Assembly: GCA_958295665.1 (NCBI GenBank)
Contig: OY282560.1
Coordinates: forward strand, 52,824,333-52,888,332
From: Tipula vernalis
Taxonomy: Eukaryota; Arthropoda; Insecta; Diptera; Tipulidae
Reading direction: 5' to 3'
Length of the DNA: 64,000 nt
The translations under genes were made by a program, and so were the position numbers. Below, in pieces: positions 41,401 through 56,400 of the stretch (the first letter of the stretch is position 1; every line of letters begins with the position of its first letter). The notes under the pieces are model-generated. The model did not search any database. It was not told the DNA's origin and saw nothing but the letters and a program-made list of their open reading frames with translations.

Positions 41401-44400
41401 TAACAGGTCCCAAAACCTATTGATCGAGGTATCAACCATCGTAATCGGACCATTTTAGATTTTTGCCGCCCAAAAACTTGTGGGCTATAGCACAGTTAAT
41501 TTTCAATAAAATTGAATTTTCTAAGAAATGTTTAGAAATAATCGAGCAATCAAAATGAAAATTCTCACAGCAATTACAGGTCCCGAAACCTATTGATAGA
41601 GGTATCAACCATCGTAATCGGACGATTTTAGATTTTTGCCGCCCAAAAACTTGTGGGCTATAGCACAGTTAATTTTCAATAAAATTGAATTTTCTAAGAA
41701 ATGTTTAGAAATAATCGAGCAATCAAAATGAAAATTGTCACAGCAATTACAGGTCCCGAAACCTATTGATAGAGGTATCAACCATCGTAATCGGACGATT
41801 TTAGATTTTTGCCGCCCAAAAACTTGTGGGCTATAGCACAGTTAATTTTCAATAAAATTGAATTTTCTAAGAAATGTTTAGAAATAATCGAGCAATGAAA
41901 ATGAAAATTGTCACAGCAATAACAGGTCCCAAAACCTATTGATAGAGGAATCAACCATCGTAATCGGACCATTTTAGATTTTTGCCGCCCAAAAACTTGT
42001 GGGCTATAGCACAGTTAATTTTCAATAAAATTGAATTTTCTAAGAAATGTTTAGAAATAATCGAGCAATCAAAATGAAAATTGTCACAGCAATTACAGGT
42101 CCCGAAATCTATTGATAGAGGTATCAACCATCGTAATCGGACCATTTTAGATTTTTGCCGCCCAAAAACTTGTGGGCTATAGCACAGTTAATTTTCAATA
42201 AAATTGAATTTTCTAAGAAATGTTTAGAAATAATCGAGCAATCAAAATGAAAATTGTCACAGCAATTACAGGTCCCGAAACCTATTGATAGAGGTATCAA
42301 CCATCGTAATCGGACGATTTTAGATTTTTGCCGCCCAAAAACTTGTGGGCTATAGCACAGTTAATTTTCAATAAAATTGAATTTTCTAAGAAATGTTTAG
42401 AAATAATCGAGCAATCAAAATGAAAATTGTCACAGCAATTACAGGTCCCGAAACCTATTGATAGAGGTATCAACCATCGTAATCGGACGATTTTAGATTT
42501 TTGCCGCCCAAAAACTTGTGGGCTATAGCACAGTTAATTTTCAATAAAATTGAATTTTCTAAGAAATGTTTAGAAATAATCGAGCAATCAAAATGAAAAT
42601 TTTCACAGCAATTACAGGTCCCGAAATCTATTGATAGAGGTATCAACCATCGTAATCGGACCATTTTAGATTTTTGCCGCCCAAAAACTTGTGGGCTATA
42701 GCACAGTTAATTTTCAATAAAATTGAATTTTCTAAGAAATGTTTAGAAATAATCGAGCAATGAAAATTAAAATTGTCACAGCAATTACAGGTCCCGAAAC
42801 CTATTGATAGAGGTATCAACCATCGTAATCGGACCATTTTAGATTTTTGCCGCCCAAAAACTTGTGGGCTATAGCACAGTTAATTTTCAATAAAATTGAA
42901 TTTTCTAAGAAATGTTTAGAAATAATCGAGCAATCAAAATGAAAATTGTTACAGCAATTACAGGTCCCGAAACCTATTGATCGAGGTATCAACCATCGTA
43001 ATCGGACCATTTTAGATTTTTGCCGCCCAAAAACTTGTGGGCTATAGCACAGTTAATTTTCAATAAAATTGAATTTTCTAAGAAATGTTTAGAAATAATC
43101 GAGCAATGAAAATTAAAATTGTCACAGCAATTACAGGTCCCGAAACCTATTGATAGAGGTATCAACCATCGTAATCGGACCATTTTAGATTTTTGCCGCC
43201 CAAAAACTTGTGGGCTATAGCACAGTTAATTTTCAATAAAATTGAATTTTCTAAGAAATGTTTAGAAATAATCGAGCAATCAAAATGAAAATTGTCACAG
43301 CAATTACAGGTCCCGAAACCTATTGATAGAGGTATCAACCATCGTAATCGGACGATTTTAGATTTTTGCCGCCCAAAAACTTGTGGGCTATAGCACAGTT
43401 AATTTTCAATAAAATTGAATTTTCTAAGAAATGTTTAGAAATAATCGAGCAATCAAAATGAAAATTGTCACAGCAATTACAGGTCCCGAAACCTATTGAT
43501 AGAGGTATCAACCATCGTAATCGGACGATTTTAGATTTTTGCCGCCCAAAAACTTGTGGGCTATAGCACAGTTAATTTTCAATAAAATTGAATTTTCTAA
43601 GAAATGTTTAGAAATAATCGAGCAATCAAAATGAAAATTGTCACAGCAATTACAGGTCCCGAAACCTATTGATAGAGGTATCAACCATCGTAATCGGACG
43701 ATTTTAGATTTTTGCCGCCCAAAAACTTGTGGGCTATAGCACAGTTAATTTTCAATAAAATTGAATTTTCTAAGAAATGTTTAGAAATAATCGAGCAATC
43801 AAAATGAAAATTGTCACAGCAATTACAGGTCCCGAAACCTATTGATAGAGGTATCAACCATCGTAATCGGACGATTTTAGATTTTTGCCGCCCAAAAACT
43901 TGTGGGCTATAGCACAGTTAATTTTCAATAAAATTGAATTTTCTAAGAAATGTTTAGAAATAATCGAGCAATCAAAATGAAAATTGTCACAGCAATTACA
44001 GGTCCCGAAATCTATTGATAGAGGTATCAACCATCGTAATCGGACCATTTTAGATTTTTGCCGCCCAAAAACTTGTGGGCTATAGCACAGTTAATTTTCA
44101 ATAAAATTGAATTTTCTAAGAAATGTTTAGAAATAATCGAGCAATCAAAATGAAAATTGTTACAGCAATTACAGGTCCCGAAACCTATTGATCGAGGTAT
44201 CAACCATCGTAATCGGACCATTTTAGATTTTTGCCGCCCAAAAACTTGTGGGCTATAGCACAGTTAATTTTCAATAAAATTGAATTTTCTAAGAAATGTT
44301 TAGAAATAATCGAGCAATGAAAATTAAAATTGTCACAGCAATTACAGGTCCCGAAACCTATTGATAGAGGTATCAACCATCGTAATCGGACCATTTTAGA

Positions 44401-47400
44401 TTTTTGCCGCCCAAAAACTTGTGGGCTATAGCACAGTTAATTTTCAATAAAATTGAATTTTCTAAGAAATGTTTAGAAATAATCGAGCAATCAAAATGAA
44501 AATTGTCACAGCAATTACAGGTCCCGAAACCTATTGATAGAGGTATCAACCATCGTAATCGGACGATTTTAGATTTTTGCCGCCCAAAAACTTGTGGGCT
44601 ATAGCACAGTTAATTTTCAATAAAATTGAATTTTCTAAGAAATGTTTAGAAATAATCGAGCAATCAAAATGAAAATTGTCACAGCAATTACAGGTCCCGA
44701 AATCTATTGATAGAGGTATCAACCATCGTAATCGGACCATTTTAGATTTTTGCCGCCCAAAAACTTGTGGGCTATAGCACAGTTAATTTTCAATAAAATT
44801 GAATTTTCTAAGAAATGTTTAGAAATAATCGAGCAATCAAAATGAAAATTGTTACAGCAATTACAGGTCCCGAAACCTATTGATAGAGGTATCAACCATC
44901 GTAATCGGACCATTTTAGATTTTTGCCGCCCAAAAACTTGTGGGCTATAGCACAGTTAATTTTCAATAAAATTGAATTTTCTAAGAAATGTTTAGAAATA
45001 ATCGAGCAATCAAAATTAAAATTGTCACAGCAATTACAGGTCCCGAAACCTATTGATAGAGGTATCAACCATCGTAATCGGACCATTTTAGATTTTTGCC
45101 GCCCAAAAACTTGTGGGCTATAGCACAGTTAATTTTCAATAAAATTGAATTTTCTAAGAAATGTTTAGAAATAATCGAGCAATCAAAATGAAAATTGTTA
45201 CAGCAATTACAGGTCCCGAAACCTATTGATAGAGGTATCAACCATCGTAATCGGACGATTTTAGATTTTTGCCGCCCAAAAACTTGTGGGCTATAGCACA
45301 GTTAATTTTCAATAAAATTGAATTTTCTAAGAAATGTTTAGAAATAATCGAGCAATCAAAATGAAAATTGTTACAGCAATTACAGGTCCCGAAACCTATT
45401 GATCGAGGTATCAACCATCGTAATCGGACCATTTTAGATTTTTGCCGCCCAAAAACTTGTGGGCTATAGCACAGTTAATTTTCAATAAAATTGAATTTTC
45501 TAAGAAATGTTTAGAAATAATCGAGCAATCAAAATGAAAATTGTCACAGCAATTACAGGTCCCGAAATCTATTGATAGAGGTATCAACCATCGTAATCGG
45601 ACGATTTTAGATTTTTGCCGCCCAAAAACTTGTGGGCTATAGCACAGTTAATTTTCAATAAAATTGAATTTTCTAAGAAATGTTTAGAAATAATCGAGCA
45701 ATCAAAATGAAAATTGTCACAGCAATTACAGGTCCCGAAACCTATTGATAGAGGTATCAACCATCGTAATCGGACGATTTTAGATTTTTGCCGCCCAAAA
45801 ACTTGTGGGCTATAGCACAGTTAATTTTCAATAAAATTGAATTTTCTAAGAAATGTTTAGAAATAATCGAGCAATCAAAATGAAAATTGTCACAGCAATT
45901 ACAGGTCCCGAAACCTATTGATAGAGGTATCAACCATCGTAATCGGACGATTTTAGATTTTTGCTGCCCAAAAACTTGTGGGCTATAGCACAGTTAATTT
46001 TCAATAAAATTGAATTTTCTAAGAAATGTTTAGAAATAATCGAGCAATCAAAATGAAAATTGTCACAGCAATTACAGGTCCCGAAACCTATTGATAGAGG
46101 TATCAACCATCGTAATCGGACGATTTTAGATTTTTGCCGCCCAAAAACTTGTGGGCTATAGCACAGTTAATTTTCAATAAAATTGAATTTTCTAAGAAAT
46201 GTTTAGAAATAATCGAGCAATCAAAATGAAAATTGTCACAGCAATTACAGGTCCCGAAACCTATTGATAGAGGTATCAACCATCGTAATCGGACGATTTT
46301 AGATTTTTGCCGCCCAAAAACTTGTGGGCTATAGCACAGTTAATTTTCAATAAAATTGAATTTTCTAAGAAATGTTTAGAAATAATCGAGCAATCAAAAT
46401 GAAAATTGTCACAGCAATTACAGGTCCCGAAACCTATTGATAGAGGTATCAACCATCGTAATCGGACGATTTTAGATTTTTGCCGCCCAAAAACTTGTGG
46501 GCTATAGCACAGTTAATTTTCAATAAAATTGAATTTTCTAAGAAATGTTTAGAAATAATCGAGCAATCAAAATGAAAATTGTCACAGCAATTACAGGTCC
46601 CGAAATCTATTGATAGAGGTATCAACCATCGTAATCGGACCATTTTAGATTTTTGCCGCCCAAAAACTTGTGGGCTATAGCACAGTTAATTTTCAATAAA
46701 ATTGAATTTTCTAAGAAATGTTTAGAAATAATCGAGCAATCAAAATGAAAATTGTTACAGCAATTACAGGTCCCGAAACCTATTGATCGAGGTATCAACC
46801 ATCGTAATCGGACCATTTTAGATTTTTGCCGCCCAAAAACTTGTGGGCTATAGCACAGTTAATTTTCAATAAAATTGAATTTTCTAAGAAATGTTTAGAA
46901 ATAATCGAGCAATGAAAATTAAAATTGTCACAGCAATTACAGGTCCCGAAACCTATTGATAGAGGTATCAACCATCGTAATCGGACGATTTTAGATTTTT
47001 GCCGCCCAAAAACTTGTGGGCTATAGCACAGTTAATTTTCAATAAAATTGAATTTTCTAAGAAATGTTTAGAAATAATCGAGCAATCAAAATGAAAATTG
47101 TCACAGCAATTACAGGTCCCGAAACCTATTGATAGAGGTATCAACCATCGCAATCGGACCATTTTAGATTTTTGCCGCCCAAAAACTTGTGGGCTATAGC
47201 ACAGTTAATTTTCAATAAAATTGAATTTTCTAAGAAATGTTTAGAAATAATCGTGCAATCAAAATGAAAATTGTCACAGCAATTACAGGTCCCGAAACCT
47301 ATTGATAGAGGTATCAACCATCGTAATCGGACGATTTTAGATTTTTGCCGCCCAAAAACTTGTGGGCTATAGCACAGTTAATTTTCAATAAAATTGAATT

Positions 47401-50400
47401 TTCTAAGAAATGTTTAGAAATAATCGAGCAATCAAATTGAAAATTGTCACAGCAATTACAGGTCCCGAAACCTATTGATAGAGGTATCAACCATCGTAAT
47501 CGGACGATTTTAGATTTTTGCCGCCCAAAAACTTGTGGGCTATAGCACAGTTAATTTTCAATAAAATTGAATTTTCTAAGAAATGTTTAGAAATAATCGA
47601 GCAATCAAAATGAAAATTGTTGCAGCAATTACAGGTCCCGAAACCTATTGATCGAGGTATCAACCATCGTAATCGGACCATTTTAGATTTTTGCCGCCCA
47701 AAAACTTGTGGGCTATAGCACAGTTAATTTTCAATAAAATTGAATTTTCTAAGAAATGTTTAGAAATAATCGAGCAATCAAAATGAAAATTGTCACAGCA
47801 ATTACAGGTCCCGAAACCTATTGATAGAGGTATCAACCATCGTAATCGGACGATTTTAGATTTTTGCCGCCCAAAAACTTGTGGGCTATAGCACAGTTAA
47901 TTTTCAATAAAATTGAATTTTCTAAGAAATGTTTAGAAATAATCGAGCAATCAAAATGAAAATTGTCACAGCAATTACAGGTCCCGAAACCTATTGATAG
48001 AGGTATCAACCATCGTAATCGGACGATTTTAGATTTTTGCCGCCCAAAAACTTGTGGGCTATAGCACAGTTAATTTTCAATAAAATTGAATTTTCTAAGA
48101 AATATTTAGAAATAATCGAGCAATCAAAATGAAAATTGTCACAGCAATTACAGGTCCCGAAACCTATTGATAGAGGTATCAACCATCGTAATCGGACGAT
48201 TTTAGATTTTTGCCGCCCAAAAACTTGTGGGCTATAGCACAGTTAATTTTCAATAAAATTGAATTTTCTAAGAAATGTTTAGAAATAATCGAGCAATCAA
48301 AATGAAAATTGTCACAGCAATTACAGGTCCCGAAACCTATTGATAGAGGTATCAACCATCGTAATCGGACGATTTTAGATTTTTGCCGCCCAAAAACTTG
48401 TGGGCTATAGCACAGTTAATTTTCAATAAAATTGAATTTTCTAAGAAATGTTTAGAAATAATCGAGCAATCAAAATGAAAATTGTCACAGCAATTACAGG
48501 TCCCGAAACCTATTGATAGAGGTATCAACCATCGTAATCGGACGATTTTAGATTTTTGCCGCCCAAAAACTTGTGGGCTATAGCACAGTTAATTTTCAAT
48601 AAAATTGAATTTTCTAAGAAATGTTTAGAAATAATCGAGCAATCAAAATGAAAATTGTCACAGCAATTACAGGTCCCGAAACCTATTGATCGAGGTATCA
48701 ACCATCGTAATCGGACCATTTTAGATTTTTGCCGCCCAAAAACTTGTGGGCTATAGCACAGTTAATTTTCAATAAAATTGAATTTTCTAAGAAATGTTTA
48801 GAAATAATCGAGCAATGAAAATTAAAATTGTCACAGCAATTACAGGTCCCGAAACCTATTGATAGAGGTATCAACCATCGTAATCGGACCATTTTAGATT
48901 TTTGCCGCCCAAAAACTTGTGGGCTATAGCACAGTTAATTTTCAATAAAATTGAATTTTCTAAGAAATGTTTAGAAATAATCGAGCAATCAAAATGAAAA
49001 TTGTCACAGCAATTACAGGTCCCGAAACCTATTGATAGAGGTATCAACCATCGTAATCGGACGATTTTAGATTTTTGCCGCCCAAAAACTTGTGGGCTAT
49101 AGCACAGTTAATTTTCAATAAAATTGAATTTTCTAAGAAATGTTTAGAAATAATCGAGCAATCAAAATGAAAATTGTCACAGCAATTACAGGTCCCGAAA
49201 CCTATTGATAGAGGTATCAACCATCGCAATCGGACCATTTTAGATTTTTGCCGCCCAAAAACTTGTGGGCTATAGCACAGTTAATTTTCAATAAAATTGA
49301 ATTTTCTAAGAAATGTTTAGAAATAATCGAGCAATCAAAATGAAAATTGTCACAGCAATTACAGGTCCCGAAACCTATTGATAGAGGTATCAACCATCGT
49401 AATCGGACGATTTTAGATTTTTGCCGCCCAAAAACTTGTGGGCTATAGCACAGTTAATTTTCAATAAAATTGAATTTTCTAAGAAATGTTTAGAAATAAT
49501 CGAGCAATCAAAATGAAAATTGTCACAGCAATTACAGGTCCCGAAACCTATTGATAGAGGTATCAACCATCGTAATCGGACGATTTTAGATTTTTGCCGC
49601 CCAAAAACTTGTGGGCTATAGCACAGTTAATTTTCAATAAAATTGAATTTTCTAAGAAATGTTTAGAAATAATCGAGCAATCAAAATGAAAATTGTCACA
49701 GCAATTACAGGTCCCGAAACCTATTGATAGAGGTATCAACCATCGTAATCGGACGATTTTAGATTTTTGCCGCCCAAAAACTTGTGGGCTATAGCACAGT
49801 TAATTTTCAATAAAATTGAATTTTCTAAGAAATGTTTAGAAATAATCGAGCAATCAAAATGAAAATTGTCACAGCAATTACAGGTCCCGAAACCTATTGA
49901 TAGAGGTATCAACCATCGTAATCGGACGATTTTAGATTTTTGCCGCCCAAAAACTTGTGGGCTATAGCACAGTTAATTTTCAATAAAATTGAATTTTCTA
50001 AGAAATGTTTAGAAATAATCGAGCAATCAAAATGAAAATTGTCACAGCAATTACAGGTCCCGAAACCTATTGATAGAGGTATCAACCATCGTAATCGGAC
50101 GATTTTAGATTTTTGCCGCCCAAAAACTTGTGGGCTATAGCACAGTTAATTTTCAATAAAATTGAATTTTCTAAGAAATGTTTAGAAATAATCGAGCAAT
50201 CAAAATGAAAATTGTCACAGCAATTACAGGTCCCGAAACCTATTGATAGAGGTATCAACCATCGTAATCGGACGATTTTAGATTTTTGCCGCCCAAAAAC
50301 TTGTGGGCTATAGCACAGTTAATTTTCAATAAAATTGAATTTTCTAAGAAATGTTTAGAAATAATCGAGCAATCAAAATGAAAATTGTCACAGCAATTAC

Positions 50401-53400
50401 AGGTCCCGAAACCTATTGATAGAGGTATCAACCATCGTAATCGGACGATTTTAGATTTTTGCCGCCCAAAAACTTGTGGGCTATAGCACAGTTAATTTTC
50501 AATAAAATTGAATTTTCTAAGAAATGTTTAGAAATAATCGAGCAATCAAAATGAAAATTGTCACAGCAATTACAGGTCCCGAAACCTATTGATAGAGGTA
50601 TCAACCATCGTAATCGGACGATTTTAGATTTTTGCCGCCCAAAAACTTGTGGGCTATAGCACAGTTAATTTTCAATAAAATTGAATTTTCTAAGAAATGT
50701 TTAGAAATAATCGAGCAATCAAAATGAAAATTGTCACAGCAATTACAGGTCCCGAAATCTATTGATAGAGGTATCAACCATCGTAATCAGACCATTTTAG
50801 ATTTTTGCCGCCCAAAAACTTGTGGGCTATAGCACAGTTAATTTTCAATAAAATTGAATTTTCTAAGAAATGTTTAGAAATAATCGAGCAATCAAAATGA
50901 AAATTGTTACAGCAATTACAGGTCCCGAAACCTATTGATCGAGGTATCAACCATCGTAATCGGACCATTTTAGATTTTTGCCGCCCAAAAACTTGTGGGC
51001 TATAGCACAGTTAATTTTCAATAAAATTGAATTTTCTAAGAAATGTTTAGAAATAATCGAGCAATGAAAATTAAAATTGTCACAGCAATTACAGGTCCCG
51101 AAACCTATTGATAGAGGTATCAACCATCGTAATCGGACCATTTTAGATTTTTGCCGCCCAAAAACTTGTGGGCTATAGCACAGTTAATTTTCAATAAAAT
51201 TGAATTTTCTAAAAAATGTTTAGAAATAATCGAGCAATCAAAATGAAAATTGTCACAGCAATTACAGGTCCCGAAACCTATTGATAGAGGTATCAACCAT
51301 CGTAATCGGACGATTTTAGATTTTTGCCGCCCAAAAACTTGTGGGCTATAGCACAGTTAATTTTCAATAAAATTGAATTTTCTAAGAAATGTTTAGAAAT
51401 AATCGAGCAATCAAAATGAAAATTGTCACAGCAATTACAGGTCCCGAAACCTATTGATAGAGGTATCAACCATCGCAATCGGACCATTTTAGATTTTTGC
51501 CGCCCAAAAACTTGTGGGCTATAGCACAGTTAATTTTCAATAAAATTGAATTTTCTAAGAAATGTTTAGAAATAATCGTGCAATCAAAATGAAAATTGTC
51601 ACAGCAATTACAGGTCCCGAAACCTATTGATAGAGGTATCAACCATCGTAATCGGACGATTTTAGATTTTTGCCGCCCAAAAACTTGTGGGCTATAGCAC
51701 AGTTAATTTTCAATAAAATTGAATTTTCTAAGAAATGTTTAGAAATAATCGAGCAATCAAAATGAAAATTGTCACAGCAATTACAGGTCCCGAAACCTAT
51801 TGATAGAGGTATCAACCATCGTAATCGGACGATTTTAGATTTTTGCCGCCCAAAAACTTGTGGGCTATAGCACAGTTAATTTTCAATAAAATTGAATTTT
51901 CTAAGAAATGTTTAGAAATAATCGAGCAATCAAAATGAAAATTGTCACAGCAATTACAGGTCCCGAAATCTATTGATAGAGGTATCAACCATCGTAATCG
52001 GACCATTTTAGATTTTTGCCGCCCAAAAACTTGTGGGCTATAGCACAGTTAATTTTCAATAAAATTGAATTTTCTAAGAAATGTTTAGAAATAATCGAGC
52101 AATCAAAATGAAAATTGTTACAGCAATTACAGGTCCCGAAACCTATTGATCGAGGTATCAACCATCGTAATCGGACCATTTTAGATTTTTGCCGCCCAAA
52201 AACTTGTGGACTATAGCACAGTTAATTTTCAATAAAATTGAATTTTCTAAGAAATGTTTAGAAATAATCGAGCAATGAAAATTAAAATTGTCACAGCAAT
52301 TACAGGTCCCGAAACCTATTGATAGAGGTATCAACCATCGTAATCGGACCATTTTAGATTTTTGCCGCCCAAAAACTTGTGGGCTATAGCACAGTTAATT
52401 TTCAATAAAATTGAATTTTCTAAGAAATGTTTAGAAATAATCGAGCAATCAAAATGAAAATTGTCACAGCAATTACAGGTCCCGAAACCTATTGATAGAG
52501 GTATCAACCATCGTAATCGGACGATTTTAGATTTTTGCCGCCCAAAAACTTGTGGGCTATAGCACAGTTAATTTTCAATAAAATTGAATTTTCTAAGAAA
52601 TGTTTAGAAATAATCGAGCAATCAAAATGAAAATTGTCACAGCAATTACAGGTCCCGAAACCTATTGATAGAGGTATCAACCATCGTAATCGGACGATTT
52701 TAGATTTTTGCCGCCCAAAAACTTGTGGGCTATAGCACAGTTAATTTTCAATAAAATTGAATTTTCTAAGAAATGTTTAGAAATAATCGAGCAATCAAAA
52801 TGAAAATTGTCACAGCAATTACAGGTCCCGAAACCTATTGATAGAGGTATCAACCATCGTAATCGGACGATTTTAGATTTTTGCCGCCCAAAAACTTGTG
52901 GGCTATAGCACAGTTAATTTTCAATAAAATTGAATTTTCTAAGAAATGTTTAGAAATAATCGAGCAATCAAAATGAAAATTGTCACAGCAATTACAGGTC
53001 CCGAAACCTATTGATAGAGGTATCAACCATCGTAATCGGACGATTTTAGATTTTTGCCGCCCAAAAACTTGTGGGCTATAGCACAGTTAATTTTCAATAA
53101 AATTGAATTTTCTAAGAAATGTTTAGAAATAATCGAGCAATCAAAATGAAAATTGTCACAGCAATTACAGGTCCCGAAACCTATTGATAGAGGTATCAAC
53201 CATCGTAATCGGACGATTTTAGATTTTTGCCGCCCAAAAACTTGTGGGCTATAGCACAGTTAATTTTCAATAAAATTGAATTTTCTAAGAAATGTTTAGA
53301 AATAATCGAGCAATCAAAATGAAAATTGTCACAGCAATTACAGGTCCCGAAATCTATTGATAGAGGTATCAACCATCGTAATCGGACCATTTTAGATTTT

Positions 53401-56400
53401 TGCCGCCCAAAAACTTGTGGGCTATAGCACAGTTAATTTTCAATAAAATTGAATTTTCTAAGAAATGTTTAGAAATAATCGAGCAATCAAAATAAAAATT
53501 GTTACAGCAATTACAGGTCCCGAAACCTATTGATCGAGGTATCAACCATCGTAATCGGACCATTTTAGATTTTTGCCGCCCAAAAACTTGTGGGCTATAG
53601 CACAGTTAATTTTCAATAAAATTGAATTTTCTAAGAAATGTTTAGAAATAATCGAGCAATGAAAATTAAAATTGTCACAGCAATTACAGGTCCCGAAACC
53701 TATTGATAGAGGTATCAACCATCGTAATCGGACCATTTTAGATTTTTGCCGCCCAAAAACTTGTGGGCTATAGCACAGTTAATTTTCAATAAAATTGAAT
53801 TTTCTAAGAAATGTTTAGAAATAATCGAGCAATCAAAATGAAAATTGTCACAGCAATTACAGGTCCCGAAATCTATTGATAGAGGTATCAACCATCGTAA
53901 TCGGACCATTTTAGATTTTTGCCGCCCAAAAACTTGTGGGCTATAGCACAGTTAATTTTCAATAAAATTGAATTTTCTAAGAAATGTTTAGAAATAATCG
54001 AGCAATCAAAATGAAAATTGTTACAGCAATTACAGGTCCCGAAACCTATTGATCGAGGTATAAACCATCGTAATCGGACCATTTTAGATTTTTGCCGCCC
54101 AAAAACTTGTGGACTATAGCACAGTTAATTTTCAATAAAATTGAATTTTCTAAGAAATGTTTAGAAATAATCGAGCAATGAAAATTAAAATTGTCACAGC
54201 AATTACAGGTCCCGAAACCTATTGATAGAGGTATCAACCATCGTAATCGGACCATTTTAGATTTTTGCCGCCCAAAAACTTGTGGGCTATAGCACAGTTA
54301 ATTTTCAATAAAATTGAATTTTCTAAGAAATGTTTAGAAATAATCGAGCAATCAAAATGAAAATTGTCACAGCAATTACAGGTCCCGAAACCTATTGATA
54401 GAGGTATCAACCATCGTAATCGGACGATTTTAGATTTTTGCCGCCCAAAAACTTGTGGGCTATAGCACAGTTAATTTTCAATAAAATTGAATTTTCTAAG
54501 AAATGTTTAGAAATAATCGAGCAATCAAAATGAAAATTGTCACAGCAATTACAGGTCCCGAAACCTATTGATAGAGGTATCAACCATCGTAATCGGACGA
54601 TTTTAGATTTTTGCCGCCCAAAAACTTGTGGGCTATAGCACAGTTAATTTTCAATAAAATTGAATTTTCTAAGAAATGTTTAGAAATAATCGAGCAATCA
54701 AAATGAAAATTGTCACAGCAATTACAGGTCCCGAAATCTATTGATAGAGGTATCAACCATCGTAATCGGACCATTTTAGATTTTTGCCGCCCAAAAACTT
54801 GTGGGCTATAGCACAGTTAATTTTCAATAAAATTGAATTTTCTAAGAAATGTTTAGAAATAATCGAGCAATCAAAATGAAAATTGTTACAGCAATTACAG
54901 GTCCCGAAACCTATTGATCGAGGTATCAACCATCGTAATCGGACCATTTTAGATTTTTGCCGCCCAAAAACTTGTGGACTATAGCACAGTTAATTTTCAA
55001 TAAAATTGAATTTTCTAAGAAATGTTTAGAAATAATCGAGCAATCAAAATGAAAATTGTCACAGCAATTACAGGTCCCGAAACCTATTGATAGAGGTATC
55101 AACCATCGTAATCGGACGATTTTAGATTTTTGCCGCCCAAAAACTTGTGGGCTATAGCACAGTTAATTTTCAATAAAATTGAATTTTCTAAGAAATGTTT
55201 AGAAATAATCGAGCAATCAAAATGAAAATTGTCACAGCAATTACAGGTCCCGAAACCTATTGATAGAGGTATCAACCATCGTAATCGGACGATTTTAGAT
55301 TTTTGCCGCCCAAAAACTTGTGGGCTATAGCACAGTTAATTTTCAATAAAATTGAATTTTCTAAGAAATGTTTAGAAATAATCGAGCAATCAAAATGAAA
55401 ATTGTCACAGCAATTACAGGTCCCGAAACCTATTGATAGAGGTATCAACCATCGTAATCGGACGATTTTAGATTTTTGCCGCCCAAAAACTTGTGGGCTA
55501 TAGCACAGTTAATTTTCAATAAAATTGAATTTTCTAAGAAATGTTTAGAAATAATCGAGCAATCAAAATGAAAATTGTCACAGCAATTACAGGTCCCGAA
55601 ATCTATTGATAGAGGTATCAACCATCGTAATCGGACCATTTTAGATTTTTGCCGCCCAAAAACTTGTGGGCTATAGCACAGTTAATTTTCAATAAAATTG
55701 AATTTTCTAAGAAATGTTTAGAAATAATCGAGCAATCAAAATGAAAATTGTTACAGCAATTACAGGTCCCGAAACCTATTGATCGAGGTATCAACCATCG
55801 TAATCGGACCATTTTAGATTTTTGCCGCCCAAAAACTTGTGGGCTATAGCACAGTTAATTTTCAATAAAATTGAATTTTCTAAGAAATGTTTAGAAATAA
55901 TCGAGCAATGAAAATTAAAATTGTCACAGCAATTACAGGTCCCGAAACCTATTGATAGAGGTATCAACCATCGTAATCGGACCATTTTAGATTTTTGCCG
56001 CCCAAAAACTTGTGGGCTATAGCACAGTTAATTTTCAATAAAATTGAATTTTCTAAGAAATGTTTAGAAATAATCGAGCAATCAAAATGAAAATTGTCAC
56101 AGCAATTACAGGTCCCGAAACCTATTGATAGAGGTATCAACCATCGTAATCGGACGATTTTAGATTTTTGCCGCCCAAAAACTTGTGGGCTATAGCACAG
56201 TTAATTTTCAATAAAATTGAATTTTCTAAGAAATGTTTAGAAATAATCGAGCAATCAAAATGAAAATTGTCACAGCAATTACAGGTCCCGAAATCTATTG
56301 ATAGAGGTATCAACCATCGTAATCGGACCATTTTAGATTTTTGCCGCCCAAAAACTTGTGGGCTATACCACAGTTAATTTTCAATAAAATTGAATTTTCT

